Below are positions 1-5,026 of a stretch of DNA of 5,032 bases, in pieces. The position numbers and the translations under genes were made by a program. Positions within the stretch are counted from its first letter, which is position 1, and every line of letters starts with the position of its first letter. The stretch lies in the NCBI GenBank assembly GCA_021158645.1, contig JAGGUH010000083.1, positions 1 through 5,032 on the forward strand, given 5' to 3'. The stretch comes from a bacterium (GTDB lineage: Bacteria; Patescibacteriota; Minisyncoccia; UBA6257; JAGGUH01). The notes below the pieces were generated by a model. It was given only the letters and a program-made list of their open reading frames with translations. It was not told the origin of the DNA and did not search any database.

Positions 1-137
1 AAATAGGAGGGGGTGGGCATTTTGAACATTTAAATTTTGGTTATTATTTCGAATTTCGGATTTCGAAATTATAACATTGAAAACTCGTTAACCCGTTAAC
101 TCGTTAATAAATAATAAAACAATAAATTAGATTTGTC
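1..137 (+). repeat. Left arm of a 137-bp inverted repeat flanking the pil operon
   Basis: Reading the reverse complement of this stretch reproduces 4862-4998 with 133 of 137 matches and no gaps. Position p here pairs with 4999-p. The mismatches are at 16, 43, 46 and 85, paired with 4983, 4956, 4953 and 4914. The outer end is G-rich (AGGAGGGGGTGGG), and the rest is AT-rich. It contains the 8-bp tandem repeats at 85-108 and an imperfect palindrome with arms at 46-53 and 62-69, each containing TTCGAA. The inner limit is sharp: 138 does not match 4861. The outer limit is unknown because the window begins inside the repeat. No open reading frame or transposase is encoded in it. Confidence 0.97.
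85..108 (+). repeat. Three tandem 8-bp units, YCGTTAAY, in the left arm
   Basis: TCGTTAAC, CCGTTAAC and TCGTTAAT lie head to tail without spacers. Two of the units contain the palindrome GTTAAC. The inverted partner at 4891-4914 reads ATTAACGA, GTTAACGG, GTTAACGG, so the triplet structure is kept in both arms with one base change. Regularly spaced palindromic cores of this kind could be protein-binding iterons, but no function can be shown from the sequence. Confidence 0.85.
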
Positions 138-249
138 ATTTGATATTTGAAATTTGACATTTAGAGTTTGTTTTGAATTTTGAATTTTGAATCTCTTTAA
201 ACAACAAATCTCTATCCTGTTTTTTTGCTGTAATTATTCTTTTAAGTTT
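138..249. other. Non-coding stretch between left repeat arm and pilB stop
   Basis: This is 112 bp of low-complexity, T-rich sequence on the plus strand, downstream of the last gene of the operon. It holds the TTTTGAA triplet at 171-191 and a 14-bp stretch (152-165) that is repeated in inverted orientation at 4596-4609 upstream of pilM. I searched for a stem followed by a T-run in the minus-strand direction and found none, so no intrinsic terminator is apparent for the operon here. No RNA gene or separate coding sequence is recognisable. Confidence 0.6.
171..191 (+). repeat. Three perfect 7-bp tandem units, TTTTGAA
   Basis: Three identical heptamers abut at 171-177, 178-184 and 185-191. Read on the minus strand they are TTCAAAA, the same style of word that fills the region upstream of pilM on the plus strand (for example TTCAAAA near 4589-4594 and 4751-4757). 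The flanks therefore carry related simple repeats in opposite orientation. Confidence 0.8.
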
Positions 250-1980
250 TTATTCGGTCTCTCTTAAAATAATTTCGATAGGAACAATTCCTTTTAATGC
301 TTTTAAAATACCATCTTGGCGCATTGTAAGCATTCCTTGCCTTTTTGTTTCTTCTAAAATTTTTTCCTCATCTATGCCTTTACTGATAATTTTAGCCAAA
401 TTATCAGTCATTTCAAATGCCTCAAAAATTGCAATTCGCCCTGAAATACCTCGATAATGACATTTAGGACAACCCTTCCCTTTCCAAACAAAATATGGTT
501 TTTCAATTTTAATTCTATTTTTTAATTTCTCAGGCAATGACTCAATACTTTCGTCAATAATTTTTTCAGTTTCAGGATCAGGTTTGACTTTTTCTTTACA
601 AAAAGGACAAATTTTTGGAACTAATCTTTGAGCAATCATTACGGCTAATGAAGAGGGCAAAAGATAAATCGGAACTCCCATATCTACCAAGCGTGGAATT
701 ACTCCAATAGCATTATTAGTATGAAGTGTTGACAACACTAAATGACCAGTTAAAGCAGCATGAACTGCCAAAGCAGCCGTTTCCTCGTCTCTAATTTCTC
801 CAACCATTATAATATCTGGATCTTGTCTTAAAATCTGTCTTAATCCCGAAGCAAAAGAATAACCAATTTCAGGTTTAATTTGAGATTGGTTAAGTCCTTC
901 AATAAAATATTCTATTGGATCTTCCAAAGTAACAATATTTTTTTCTTCGCTTTTTAATTTTTGAGTTAAGGCATATAAAGTTGTTGTTTTTCCGCAACCT
1001 GTCGGACCAGTAACTAAAATCATTCCAAAAGGTTTTTTTATCGCTCTTTCAATAATTAATCTATTTGTAAGAATTACGCCCAACTCTTCAAATTTTTTCA
1101 ATCCAACTTCGGGATCTAAAATTCTCAAAGCAGTTTTTTCTCCAACCGCAGTTGGAAAAGTTGAAACCCGAAAATCAATTTCCTTGCCATCAATAATAGT
1201 CGAAAATCTTCCGTCTTGAGGAATCCTTGTTTCATCTATTTTCAAATTAGATAAAATTTTTATTCGGGAAATAATCGGAGGCAAAATTTCTAAAGGAAGA
1301 TAAGCAACGGTCCTTAAAGTTCCATCGATTCGATATCTTACTCTTATTTTTGTTTTTAAAGGTTCAATGTGAATATCTGAAGCCTGGTATCTTACACCAT
1401 ATTTCAAAAACACCGAAACAAGTTTAATAATTGGCGCTTCTTCGGTTAAAACACCTGTTGCCTCTTCTAAACTAATAATTCGATGCAAAGGACGAAATTT
1501 CCTCCCTTGCCTTCTTAATTCTTCGAAAACTTCAGAGATTTCTTTGTCAAAAAGTTCATAACCTCTCCAAGCGATTTCTAAATCCTTTCTCCTTACAACA
1601 TAGATTTTTATATCAAGATTTAATTTTCGAGCAATAAATCTCAAAATATCTTGGGCTTTCTCGTCTTTAGGATAAACCATTCCCACTTCCAAAACATCAT
1701 CCTTTTTGCCCAAGGCAATAACCTGATACTTTTTAGAAACTTCTTCTGGAATTAAATTTAAAATTTCGCTTGGAATCTTTTCTTTCTTTTTTAAGAAACG
1801 ATAAGGTACTCCCAAAATTTCTGATTTTATTTTTGCAATCTCATCTTCAGAAGAAATTTCTCTTTCTACTAAAATTTCCTCAATTTTTTTTTCTAAAACA
1901 TCACTTTCTTTTTGGATTTTTTCGGCTAACGCTTTGGAAATTTTTCCCTTGTTTAAAAGATATTCTAAAACAAAATGCAT
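250..1980 (-). CDS. pilB: Type IV pilus assembly (extension) ATPase PilB
   Basis: This 576-aa protein is the cytoplasmic hexameric ATPase that powers pilin polymerisation at the inner-membrane platform. Residues 1-150 form a PilB/GspE-type N-terminal domain. SDIHIEP (201-207) begins the conserved N2 region. The catalytic domain shows Walker A GPTGCGKT (325-332), the Asp box TLEDPIEY (351-358), Walker B around DIIMVGEIRDEE with Glu395, and the His box LVLSTLHT with His420. Paired cysteines CPFC (458-461) and CPKC (504-507) form the zinc-binding motif of PilB/GspE proteins, which PilT lacks. Length is normal for PilB (about 560-570 aa). The ATG lies 14 bp after the preceding gene, with only a weak AAGG close to it. 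GspE of a type II secretion system is the alternative, but the pilMNO neighbours favour PilB. It is the last gene before the left repeat arm. Confidence 0.95.
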   Translation of the reverse strand: MHFVLEYLLNKGKISKALAEKIQKESDVLEKKIEEILVEREISSEDEIAKIKSEILGVPYRFLKKKEKIPSEILNLIPEEVSKKYQVIALGKKDDVLEVGMVYPKDEKAQDILRFIARKLNLDIKIYVVRRKDLEIAWRGYELFDKEISEVFEELRRQGRKFRPLHRIISLEEATGVLTEEAPIIKLVSVFLKYGVRYQASDIHIEPLKTKIRVRYRIDGTLRTVAYLPLEILPPIISRIKILSNLKIDETRIPQDGRFSTIIDGKEIDFRVSTFPTAVGEKTALRILDPEVGLKKFEELGVILTNRLIIERAIKKPFGMILVTGPTGCGKTTTLYALTQKLKSEEKNIVTLEDPIEYFIEGLNQSQIKPEIGYSFASGLRQILRQDPDIIMVGEIRDEETAALAVHAALTGHLVLSTLHTNNAIGVIPRLVDMGVPIYLLPSSLAVMIAQRLVPKICPFCKEKVKPDPETEKIIDESIESLPEKLKNRIKIEKPYFVWKGKGCPKCHYRGISGRIAIFEAFEMTDNLAKIISKGIDEEKILEETKRQGMLTMRQDGILKALKGIVPIEIILRETE

Positions 1981-1994
1981 AAACCTTGCTTAAC

Positions 1995-2291
1995 TTATTT
2001 AAATAAGTTTTCTTTACCTAAATTAGTACCCAAACTAGTTGGAATTAATTTTGGAAGGTATGACTTTAAACTTAAAAAAACCGGATCTTCTAAAATTTTC
2101 TCTATTTTTTCTACAGAAATTTTTTCAAGCCCCTGAGTAATGTTAAATTCTTCTTCAACAACAATTTCATTTTTCAAGTTCTTAATTTTTCTAAAAAACA
2201 AGAAAGCGATAAAAATTATAATTAAAACAACAATAAAATAAACTCCTTTTAAACTTCTTTTTTTTGATTCTTTTGAAATTTTTATTGCCAT
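1995..2291 (-). CDS. Small bitopic membrane protein in the PilP position of the pil operon
   Basis: I cannot assign this 98-aa protein to a named family with certainty. It starts with a strongly basic cytoplasmic segment (KESKKRSLKG, residues 7-16), followed by one hydrophobic helix at about 17-33 and a basic stop (RKIKNLK). An acidic extracytoplasmic tail contains ILEDPVFLSLKSY (66-78) and ends in LGKENLF (91-97). There is no lipobox cysteine, so it is not a PilP lipoprotein, although it occupies the slot that PilP holds after pilO in pilMNOPQ operons. The tail resembles my recollection of small proteins in Patescibacteria pil clusters that end in a GRxNPF-like motif. That recollection is not checked. 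Spacing is 16 bp from pilO and 14 bp to pilB, so it is translated with the pilus platform and probably contacts PilN/PilO. No Shine-Dalgarno is visible. Confidence 0.8.
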   Translation of the reverse strand: MAIKISKESKKRSLKGVYFIVVLIIIFIAFLFFRKIKNLKNEIVVEEEFNITQGLEKISVEKIEKILEDPVFLSLKSYLPKLIPTSLGTNLGKENLFK

Positions 2292-2307
2292 AGTTTTATT
2301 GCTATAA

Positions 2308-2877
2308 TTAATTTAATTGATAATAAAAATTAATAGTAATAATACCTTTAACATTTTCACCGGATTTATTTAAATTTATTCTTTTAATATCCATAACTCG
2401 GATATTTGTCTCGATTTTTTTAAGAAAATTTTTTATTGATGGATAATCGCCTTCTATCTCCAAAGCAGCCGAAAGAGTGCCGAAATCTTTAGTTAATTTT
2501 TCCTTCCTGTTTAAAAAACGAGGCAATTTTTTTTCTTTTCTAACCTCGCTAAAAGTACATCGATTTAATTTCACATTTGATAAATCTGCCATTCCTTTTA
2601 ATTGATATAAAACATCTCCAAACTCTTTTTCTTCTGGCAGAAGAAGAGATATCTTCTCCTTTGCTGGCAAAAAGGAATGATAACTCTCAAAAACTTTTTG
2701 AACTTTTTCAAGTTTTTCTTTTTCATCTTGAAGTTTGTTTTTCAATAAGCGTCTTTCTTCTAAACTTCTTATTATCTCTTTAAGTTGAGGATAATCATAA
2801 CTAAAAAGAGCCCAAACTCCGATCAGGATAAAAATAAAACTCACTCCTGCCAATAATGATCTTGAAATATGTTTCAT
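2308..2877 (-). CDS. pilO: Type IV pilus inner-membrane platform protein PilO
   Basis: This 189-aa bitopic protein partners PilN to form the alignment complex linking the motor and PilM to the extracytoplasmic side. A short basic cytoplasmic N-terminus is followed by a transmembrane helix at about 8-27 and a charged coiled coil at about 31-66. The globular domain begins near LLPEEKEF (79-86) and includes a helix ending in LSNVKLN. The PilO-typical EGDYPSIKNFL (142-152) follows, then IRVMDIKRINL and a final beta strand (TINFYYQLN). This is the PilO ferredoxin-like layout, and the length is close to the usual 190-210 aa. Sequence similarity between PilO families is low, so the call rests on topology, the EGDY block and gene order. 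The gene lies 12 bp downstream of pilN with no Shine-Dalgarno, which suggests translational coupling. Confidence 0.88.
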   Translation of the reverse strand: MKHISRSLLAGVSFIFILIGVWALFSYDYPQLKEIIRSLEERRLLKNKLQDEKEKLEKVQKVFESYHSFLPAKEKISLLLPEEKEFGDVLYQLKGMADLSNVKLNRCTFSEVRKEKKLPRFLNRKEKLTKDFGTLSAALEIEGDYPSIKNFLKKIETNIRVMDIKRINLNKSGENVKGIITINFYYQLN

Positions 2878-2889
2878 AGTTTAAAAAAA

Positions 2890-3408
2890 TTAAAATTTTA
2901 CCAAATTTAAATCAAAGTTTGACTTTATTTGAAACATTTCTTTTTCAACTCTTCCCAACCTTACATTAAAAAACTCCTTACTTTTCTCTAAAACAAAAGC
3001 ATAAGAAGCAATTGCATTTATATCTCCATAACCGGTAATTTCTATTTCTTTCTTTTTTAAATTAATTGTAATTTGTTTAAAAACAATTTCTTTTGGCGTA
3101 AAAGATTCAATTTTACTTAATAATTTTGTTGGATAAATATGATCCTTTAAAATTTTTCTTAAATTTTCTGTCTGGCTCCATAAACGAACCATTCTCTGAC
3201 GATCTTCATTGTTGATTTCATCTGAAAGACCTGTAATTTTAACTTTCAAATTTTGATTTTGTTTTTCTAATACAGGCAAAAGAATTTTTTCAGAAAAGAA
3301 ATAAAAAGAAAAACAAATCAAAACAAAAAGCCAACTCAATAAAAAGAGCCTCCAAGGAACTGGATGCTTTCCTTTAACTTCTTCCACTGATTGGCTGCGA
3401 TAAAGCAT
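2890..3408 (-). CDS. pilN: Type IV pilus inner-membrane platform protein PilN
   Basis: This 172-aa bitopic protein would heterodimerise with PilO and bind PilM through its cytoplasmic tail. A roughly 20-residue tail (ending VPWR, 17-20) precedes a hydrophobic helix at about 21-40. A coiled coil follows at about 45-90. The PilN ferredoxin-like domain spans 95-171, with FTPKEIVFKQITINL, the EIEITGYG strand-turn (121-128), a helix at 130-143 and the closing strand FDLNL. The canonical PilM-binding INLLP motif of proteobacterial PilN is not recognisable, and only PWR is kept. The start is fixed: an in-frame TAA lies upstream, there is no other ATG between it and the start, and no later Met precedes the membrane helix. 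The gap to pilM is 53 bp and carries a DnaA-box-like sequence. No Shine-Dalgarno is present. Confidence 0.88.
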   Translation of the reverse strand: MLYRSQSVEEVKGKHPVPWRLFLLSWLFVLICFSFYFFSEKILLPVLEKQNQNLKVKITGLSDEINNEDRQRMVRLWSQTENLRKILKDHIYPTKLLSKIESFTPKEIVFKQITINLKKKEIEITGYGDINAIASYAFVLEKSKEFFNVRLGRVEKEMFQIKSNFDLNLVKF

Positions 3409-3450
3409 ATTAAAATTATAATTATTTTTTAATTAAAGTAAATTAAAACC

Positions 3451-3459
3451 TGTGGATAA
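3451..3459 (-). promoter_or_regulatory. Perfect DnaA-box 9-mer in the pilM-pilN gap
   Basis: The minus strand reads TTATCCACA, identical to the consensus high-affinity DnaA box of Escherichia coli, three bases after the pilM stop codon. The gap is very AT-rich. Only one such 9-mer was noticed in the window, so an origin is not indicated. It may be a DnaA titration or regulatory site, or it may be coincidental: by base composition a given 9-mer like this would occur by chance in well under one in ten windows of this size. Confidence 0.4.
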
Positions 3460-3461
3460 CT

Positions 3462-4562
3462 TTAAAATTTCTTTAAGTACCTTAAACCAAGACCATTACA
3501 AACTCCAAATGAGTCTTCTAAATCTACTATGATTGGTTCAAGATCTTTGTTGTAAAAAATTTTCAAAAAGGCATTTCCTTTTCTTACTTTTAAATTTTCA
3601 AATTGTGTCTGACAATACTCTAAAAGACCCGGCATACTTGCCGTGCCTCCAGTAAGAATTAATTTAGTAACCTTTCTTCCGGTTTTTGATAGATAAAGAT
3701 CGATTAATTTAGAAACCTCTCTTAAAATAGAGTCAATTACAGGATACATCAAGTTTGAAATTTCCCTTTCGGATTCGCTTGGCTTAAGACCAACTCTCTT
3801 TTTAAATTCTTCGGCCCTCCAAATATTAACTTTTAATCCAGAAGAAATAACTTCAGTAAGATCTCCAGAAGCCAGATCAAAGAAACGATTAACCCTTAAG
3901 AATTTGTTGTCAAAAATTATTAAATTTGTTACCCGAGAACCAATATCAAGGATAAAAATCGGTTCTTCAGTTTCTATTATTGCTTCTTTTAAGGCAAGTG
4001 TTTCTAATTCCAAAATTTTTAAATTCAAATTGCAAACTTTAGCAATTCTCTGATATCTTAAAACTAAATCTTTAGGATAAGCAATCAAAAAAACTAATTG
4101 CTTATTAAAATTTCTAAATTTAATTTCTTCTTCGCTTGGTTTAATTAAAAACCAATCAAGATAAGTTTCGGAAAGAGGAAAAGGAACAAATTGTTTTGCC
4201 TGATAAGGAATTGCCTTTTTAAGATCCTCTTTTGGCATTTTTGGCATTTCCAAAACCGTAGCAAGAACTGAATAAATTGGCACTCCAAAAACTGCTTCTC
4301 TTGCTTTTGCTTTCATTTTTTTCAACAAAAAAGAGAGAATTTTTGAGACCTCTTTTTCTAACATCTTTAATCCTGATGTTTGAAAAGCATTATTCACCCT
4401 TTCTAAATGACCATAATTTTCTAAAAAGCCATAGTTTTCTAAAAGTATTCTTCCTTGTAAGTCGCGCGTTAATTCAACTACTTTAATTGTGGTTGAACCA
4501 ATATCAATTCCTAAAACTCTTTTTTTTAACCCAAAAATTTTTTGAAAAAATGAAAAAGGCAT
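3462..4562 (-). CDS. pilM: Type IV pilus assembly protein PilM, actin-like ATPase
   Basis: This 366-aa cytoplasmic protein belongs to the FtsA/actin-like PilM family. It binds ATP and the PilN tail, connecting the membrane platform to the PilB motor. A short amphipathic N-terminus (MPFSFFQKIFGLKK) precedes the phosphate-1 motif GIDIGSTTIKVVEL (18-31). The insertion characteristic of PilM includes PYQAKQFVPFP (119-129). Phosphate-2 is FILDIGSRVTNLIIF (203-217), and the adenosine motif is LILTGGTASMPGL (301-313). All nucleotide-binding blocks look intact, and length matches the family (about 350 aa). It is the first gene of the operon. The ATG is secure because an in-frame TAA lies at 4575-4577 with no other Met between. 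There is no Shine-Dalgarno within the AT-only leader, so initiation may be leaderless or rely on an unstructured AT-rich leader. Confidence 0.95.
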   Translation of the reverse strand: MPFSFFQKIFGLKKRVLGIDIGSTTIKVVELTRDLQGRILLENYGFLENYGHLERVNNAFQTSGLKMLEKEVSKILSFLLKKMKAKAREAVFGVPIYSVLATVLEMPKMPKEDLKKAIPYQAKQFVPFPLSETYLDWFLIKPSEEEIKFRNFNKQLVFLIAYPKDLVLRYQRIAKVCNLNLKILELETLALKEAIIETEEPIFILDIGSRVTNLIIFDNKFLRVNRFFDLASGDLTEVISSGLKVNIWRAEEFKKRVGLKPSESEREISNLMYPVIDSILREVSKLIDLYLSKTGRKVTKLILTGGTASMPGLLEYCQTQFENLKVRKGNAFLKIFYNKDLEPIIVDLEDSFGVCNGLGLRYLKKF

Positions 4563-4573
4563 AATATAATATA

Positions 4574-4607
4574 ATTATATGTTATAATTCAAAATTCTAA
4601 ATGTCAA
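4574..4607 (-). promoter_or_regulatory. Candidate sigma-70-type promoter for the pil operon
   Basis: On the minus strand a perfect -35 hexamer TTGACA lies at 4607-4602. At 17-bp spacing it is followed by TAACAT (4584-4579, four of six matches to TATAAT). A perfect TATAAT lies at 4579-4574, but at 22-bp spacing. Either -10 would start transcription within roughly 5-10 bases of the pilM ATG, giving a leaderless or nearly leaderless mRNA. Caution: the same TTGACATTTAGA words also occur at 154-165, downstream of pilB, so the hexamer may simply belong to the flank repeat vocabulary. Confidence 0.35.
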
Positions 4608-4653
4608 ATGATAAATCAAATCAAATTTAAAGTTACAAATCCAAAATCAGTTT

Positions 4654-4674
4654 AGCGCAAAGCGTAAAGCGCAA
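4654..4674 (+). repeat. Three tandem 7-bp units, AGCGYAA
   Basis: AGCGCAA, AGCGTAA and AGCGCAA abut at 4654-4660, 4661-4667 and 4668-4674. The last unit begins a 15-bp sequence AGCGCAAAACTTAAA that is repeated with one change at 4687-4701. These are the only GC-containing words in an otherwise A-rich spacer. Confidence 0.75.
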
Positions 4675-4722
4675 AACTTAAAACTACAGCGTAAAACTTA
4701 AAGCGAATTTGTGTTAAATTCA

Positions 4723-4743
4723 AAATTACAAATTACAAATTTC
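4723..4743 (+). repeat. Three tandem 7-bp units, AAATTWC
   Basis: AAATTAC, AAATTAC and AAATTTC abut at 4723-4729, 4730-4736 and 4737-4743, then decay into AAACAAATTC. This is the third 7-bp triplet in the flanks of the operon, alongside those at 171-191 and 4654-4674. Confidence 0.75.
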
Positions 4744-4861
4744 AAACAAATTCAAAATCCGAAACAAAGTTAAATCAAAAATCAAATATCAAAAATCAAA
4801 ATGAAAAATTAAAAAGAATAAAAAGAATTAAAGAAAAAAGAAAAAATTTTTATTTTGAAAC

Positions 4862-4998
4862 GACAAATCTAATTTATTGTTTTATTATTTATTAACGAGT
4901 TAACGGGTTAACGGGTTTTCAATGTTATAATTTCGAAATCCGAAATTCGAAACAACAACCAAAATTTAAATGTTCAAAATGCTCACCCCCTCCTATTT
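4862..4998 (-). repeat. Right arm of the 137-bp inverted repeat flanking the pil operon
   Basis: This is the inverted partner of 1-137, ungapped with four differences, and every difference is a transition. It begins at GACAAATCTAATTTATTG on the inner side and ends at the C-rich CACCCCCTCCTATTT, directly against the GC-rich hairpin at 4998-5026. The 8-bp triplet is at 4891-4914. The TTCGAA palindrome is at 4930-4953, where one pairing base has changed (4953). The two arms enclose 4724 bp that contain only the pil operon and its spacers. Confidence 0.97.
4923..4931 (+). promoter_or_regulatory. Outward-facing extended -10-like motif in the right arm
   Basis: TGTTATAAT matches the extended -10 form TGnTATAAT exactly and points away from the operon. 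Because the arms are inverted copies, the same motif lies on the minus strand at 76-68 in the left arm, also pointing outward. No convincing -35 hexamer lies 16-18 bp upstream in either arm. In AT-rich DNA such a motif can arise by chance, so this is only a candidate. Confidence 0.25.
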
Positions 4999-5026
4999 CC
5001 TCCCCCTCCCAGAGGGAGGGGGAGGA
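4998..5026. repeat. GC-rich perfect hairpin next to the right repeat arm
   Basis: CCTCCCCCTCCC (4999-5010) pairs perfectly with GGGAGGGGGAGG (5014-5025) across the loop AGA. T4998-A5026 adds a thirteenth pair. The stem is almost pure pyrimidine on one side and purine on the other, in sharp contrast to the AT-rich surroundings. No T-run follows on either strand, so it is not a typical intrinsic terminator. The left arm begins at AAATAGGAGGGGG, the exact inverted counterpart of the sequence just inside this hairpin, so a second copy may lie immediately left of the window. Confidence 0.85.

Larger units (their letters stand above)
4563..4861. other. Non-coding A-rich stretch upstream of pilM
   Basis: About 300 bp lie between the pilM start and the right repeat arm. 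The plus strand is strongly A-rich with little G or T. From left to right it holds the candidate pil promoter, an ATGTTATAATT word at 4579-4589 shared with both repeat arms, and AGCG-containing heptamers at 4654-4674. A 15-bp near-direct repeat follows (4668-4682 and 4687-4701, AGCGYAAAACTTAAA). Then come AAATTAC heptamers at 4723-4743, ATCAAAA words, and an almost pure purine tract at about 4812-4847. No coding sequence, tRNA or stable structured RNA is recognisable on either strand. Confidence 0.6.

Noticed and set aside
250..1980. Type II secretion ATPase GspE or retraction ATPase PilT
   Set aside because: The PilB/GspE N-terminal domain and tetracysteine motif exclude PilT. The pilM, pilN and pilO neighbours favour a type IV pilus PilB over GspE.
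1770..1982. Plus-strand open frames at 1770-1982, 2577-2783 and 4277-4486
   Set aside because: They lie opposite well-supported pil genes, are rich in Leu/Phe/Lys as expected from the complement of AT-rich coding DNA, and show no recognisable domain or start signal.
250..4562. Alternative genetic code with TGA as glycine, as in Gracilibacteria/SR1
   Set aside because: All five proteins are complete and normal in length when TGA is treated as a stop, and glycine positions in key motifs are encoded by standard GGN codons.
4574..4579. Perfect TATAAT as the sole -10 of the pil promoter
   Set aside because: The distance to the TTGACA at 4602-4607 is 22 bp, too long for a normal sigma-70 promoter. 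The sequence around it is alternating A/T, where TATAAT occurs easily. It is mentioned only as an alternative within the promoter candidate.
4654..4743. CRISPR array
   Set aside because: The short repeats are 7-15 bp and tandem or nearly so, with no unique spacers of about 30 bp and no cas genes.
1..4998. Classical insertion sequence or transposon
   Set aside because: The inverted repeats look like transposon ends, but no transposase, recombinase or resolvase is encoded between them, and target-site duplications cannot be assessed because the left outer flank is not in the window.
4998..5026. Intrinsic transcription terminator
   Set aside because: The stem is strong, but neither strand has a following T-run, and no gene end is visible beside it.
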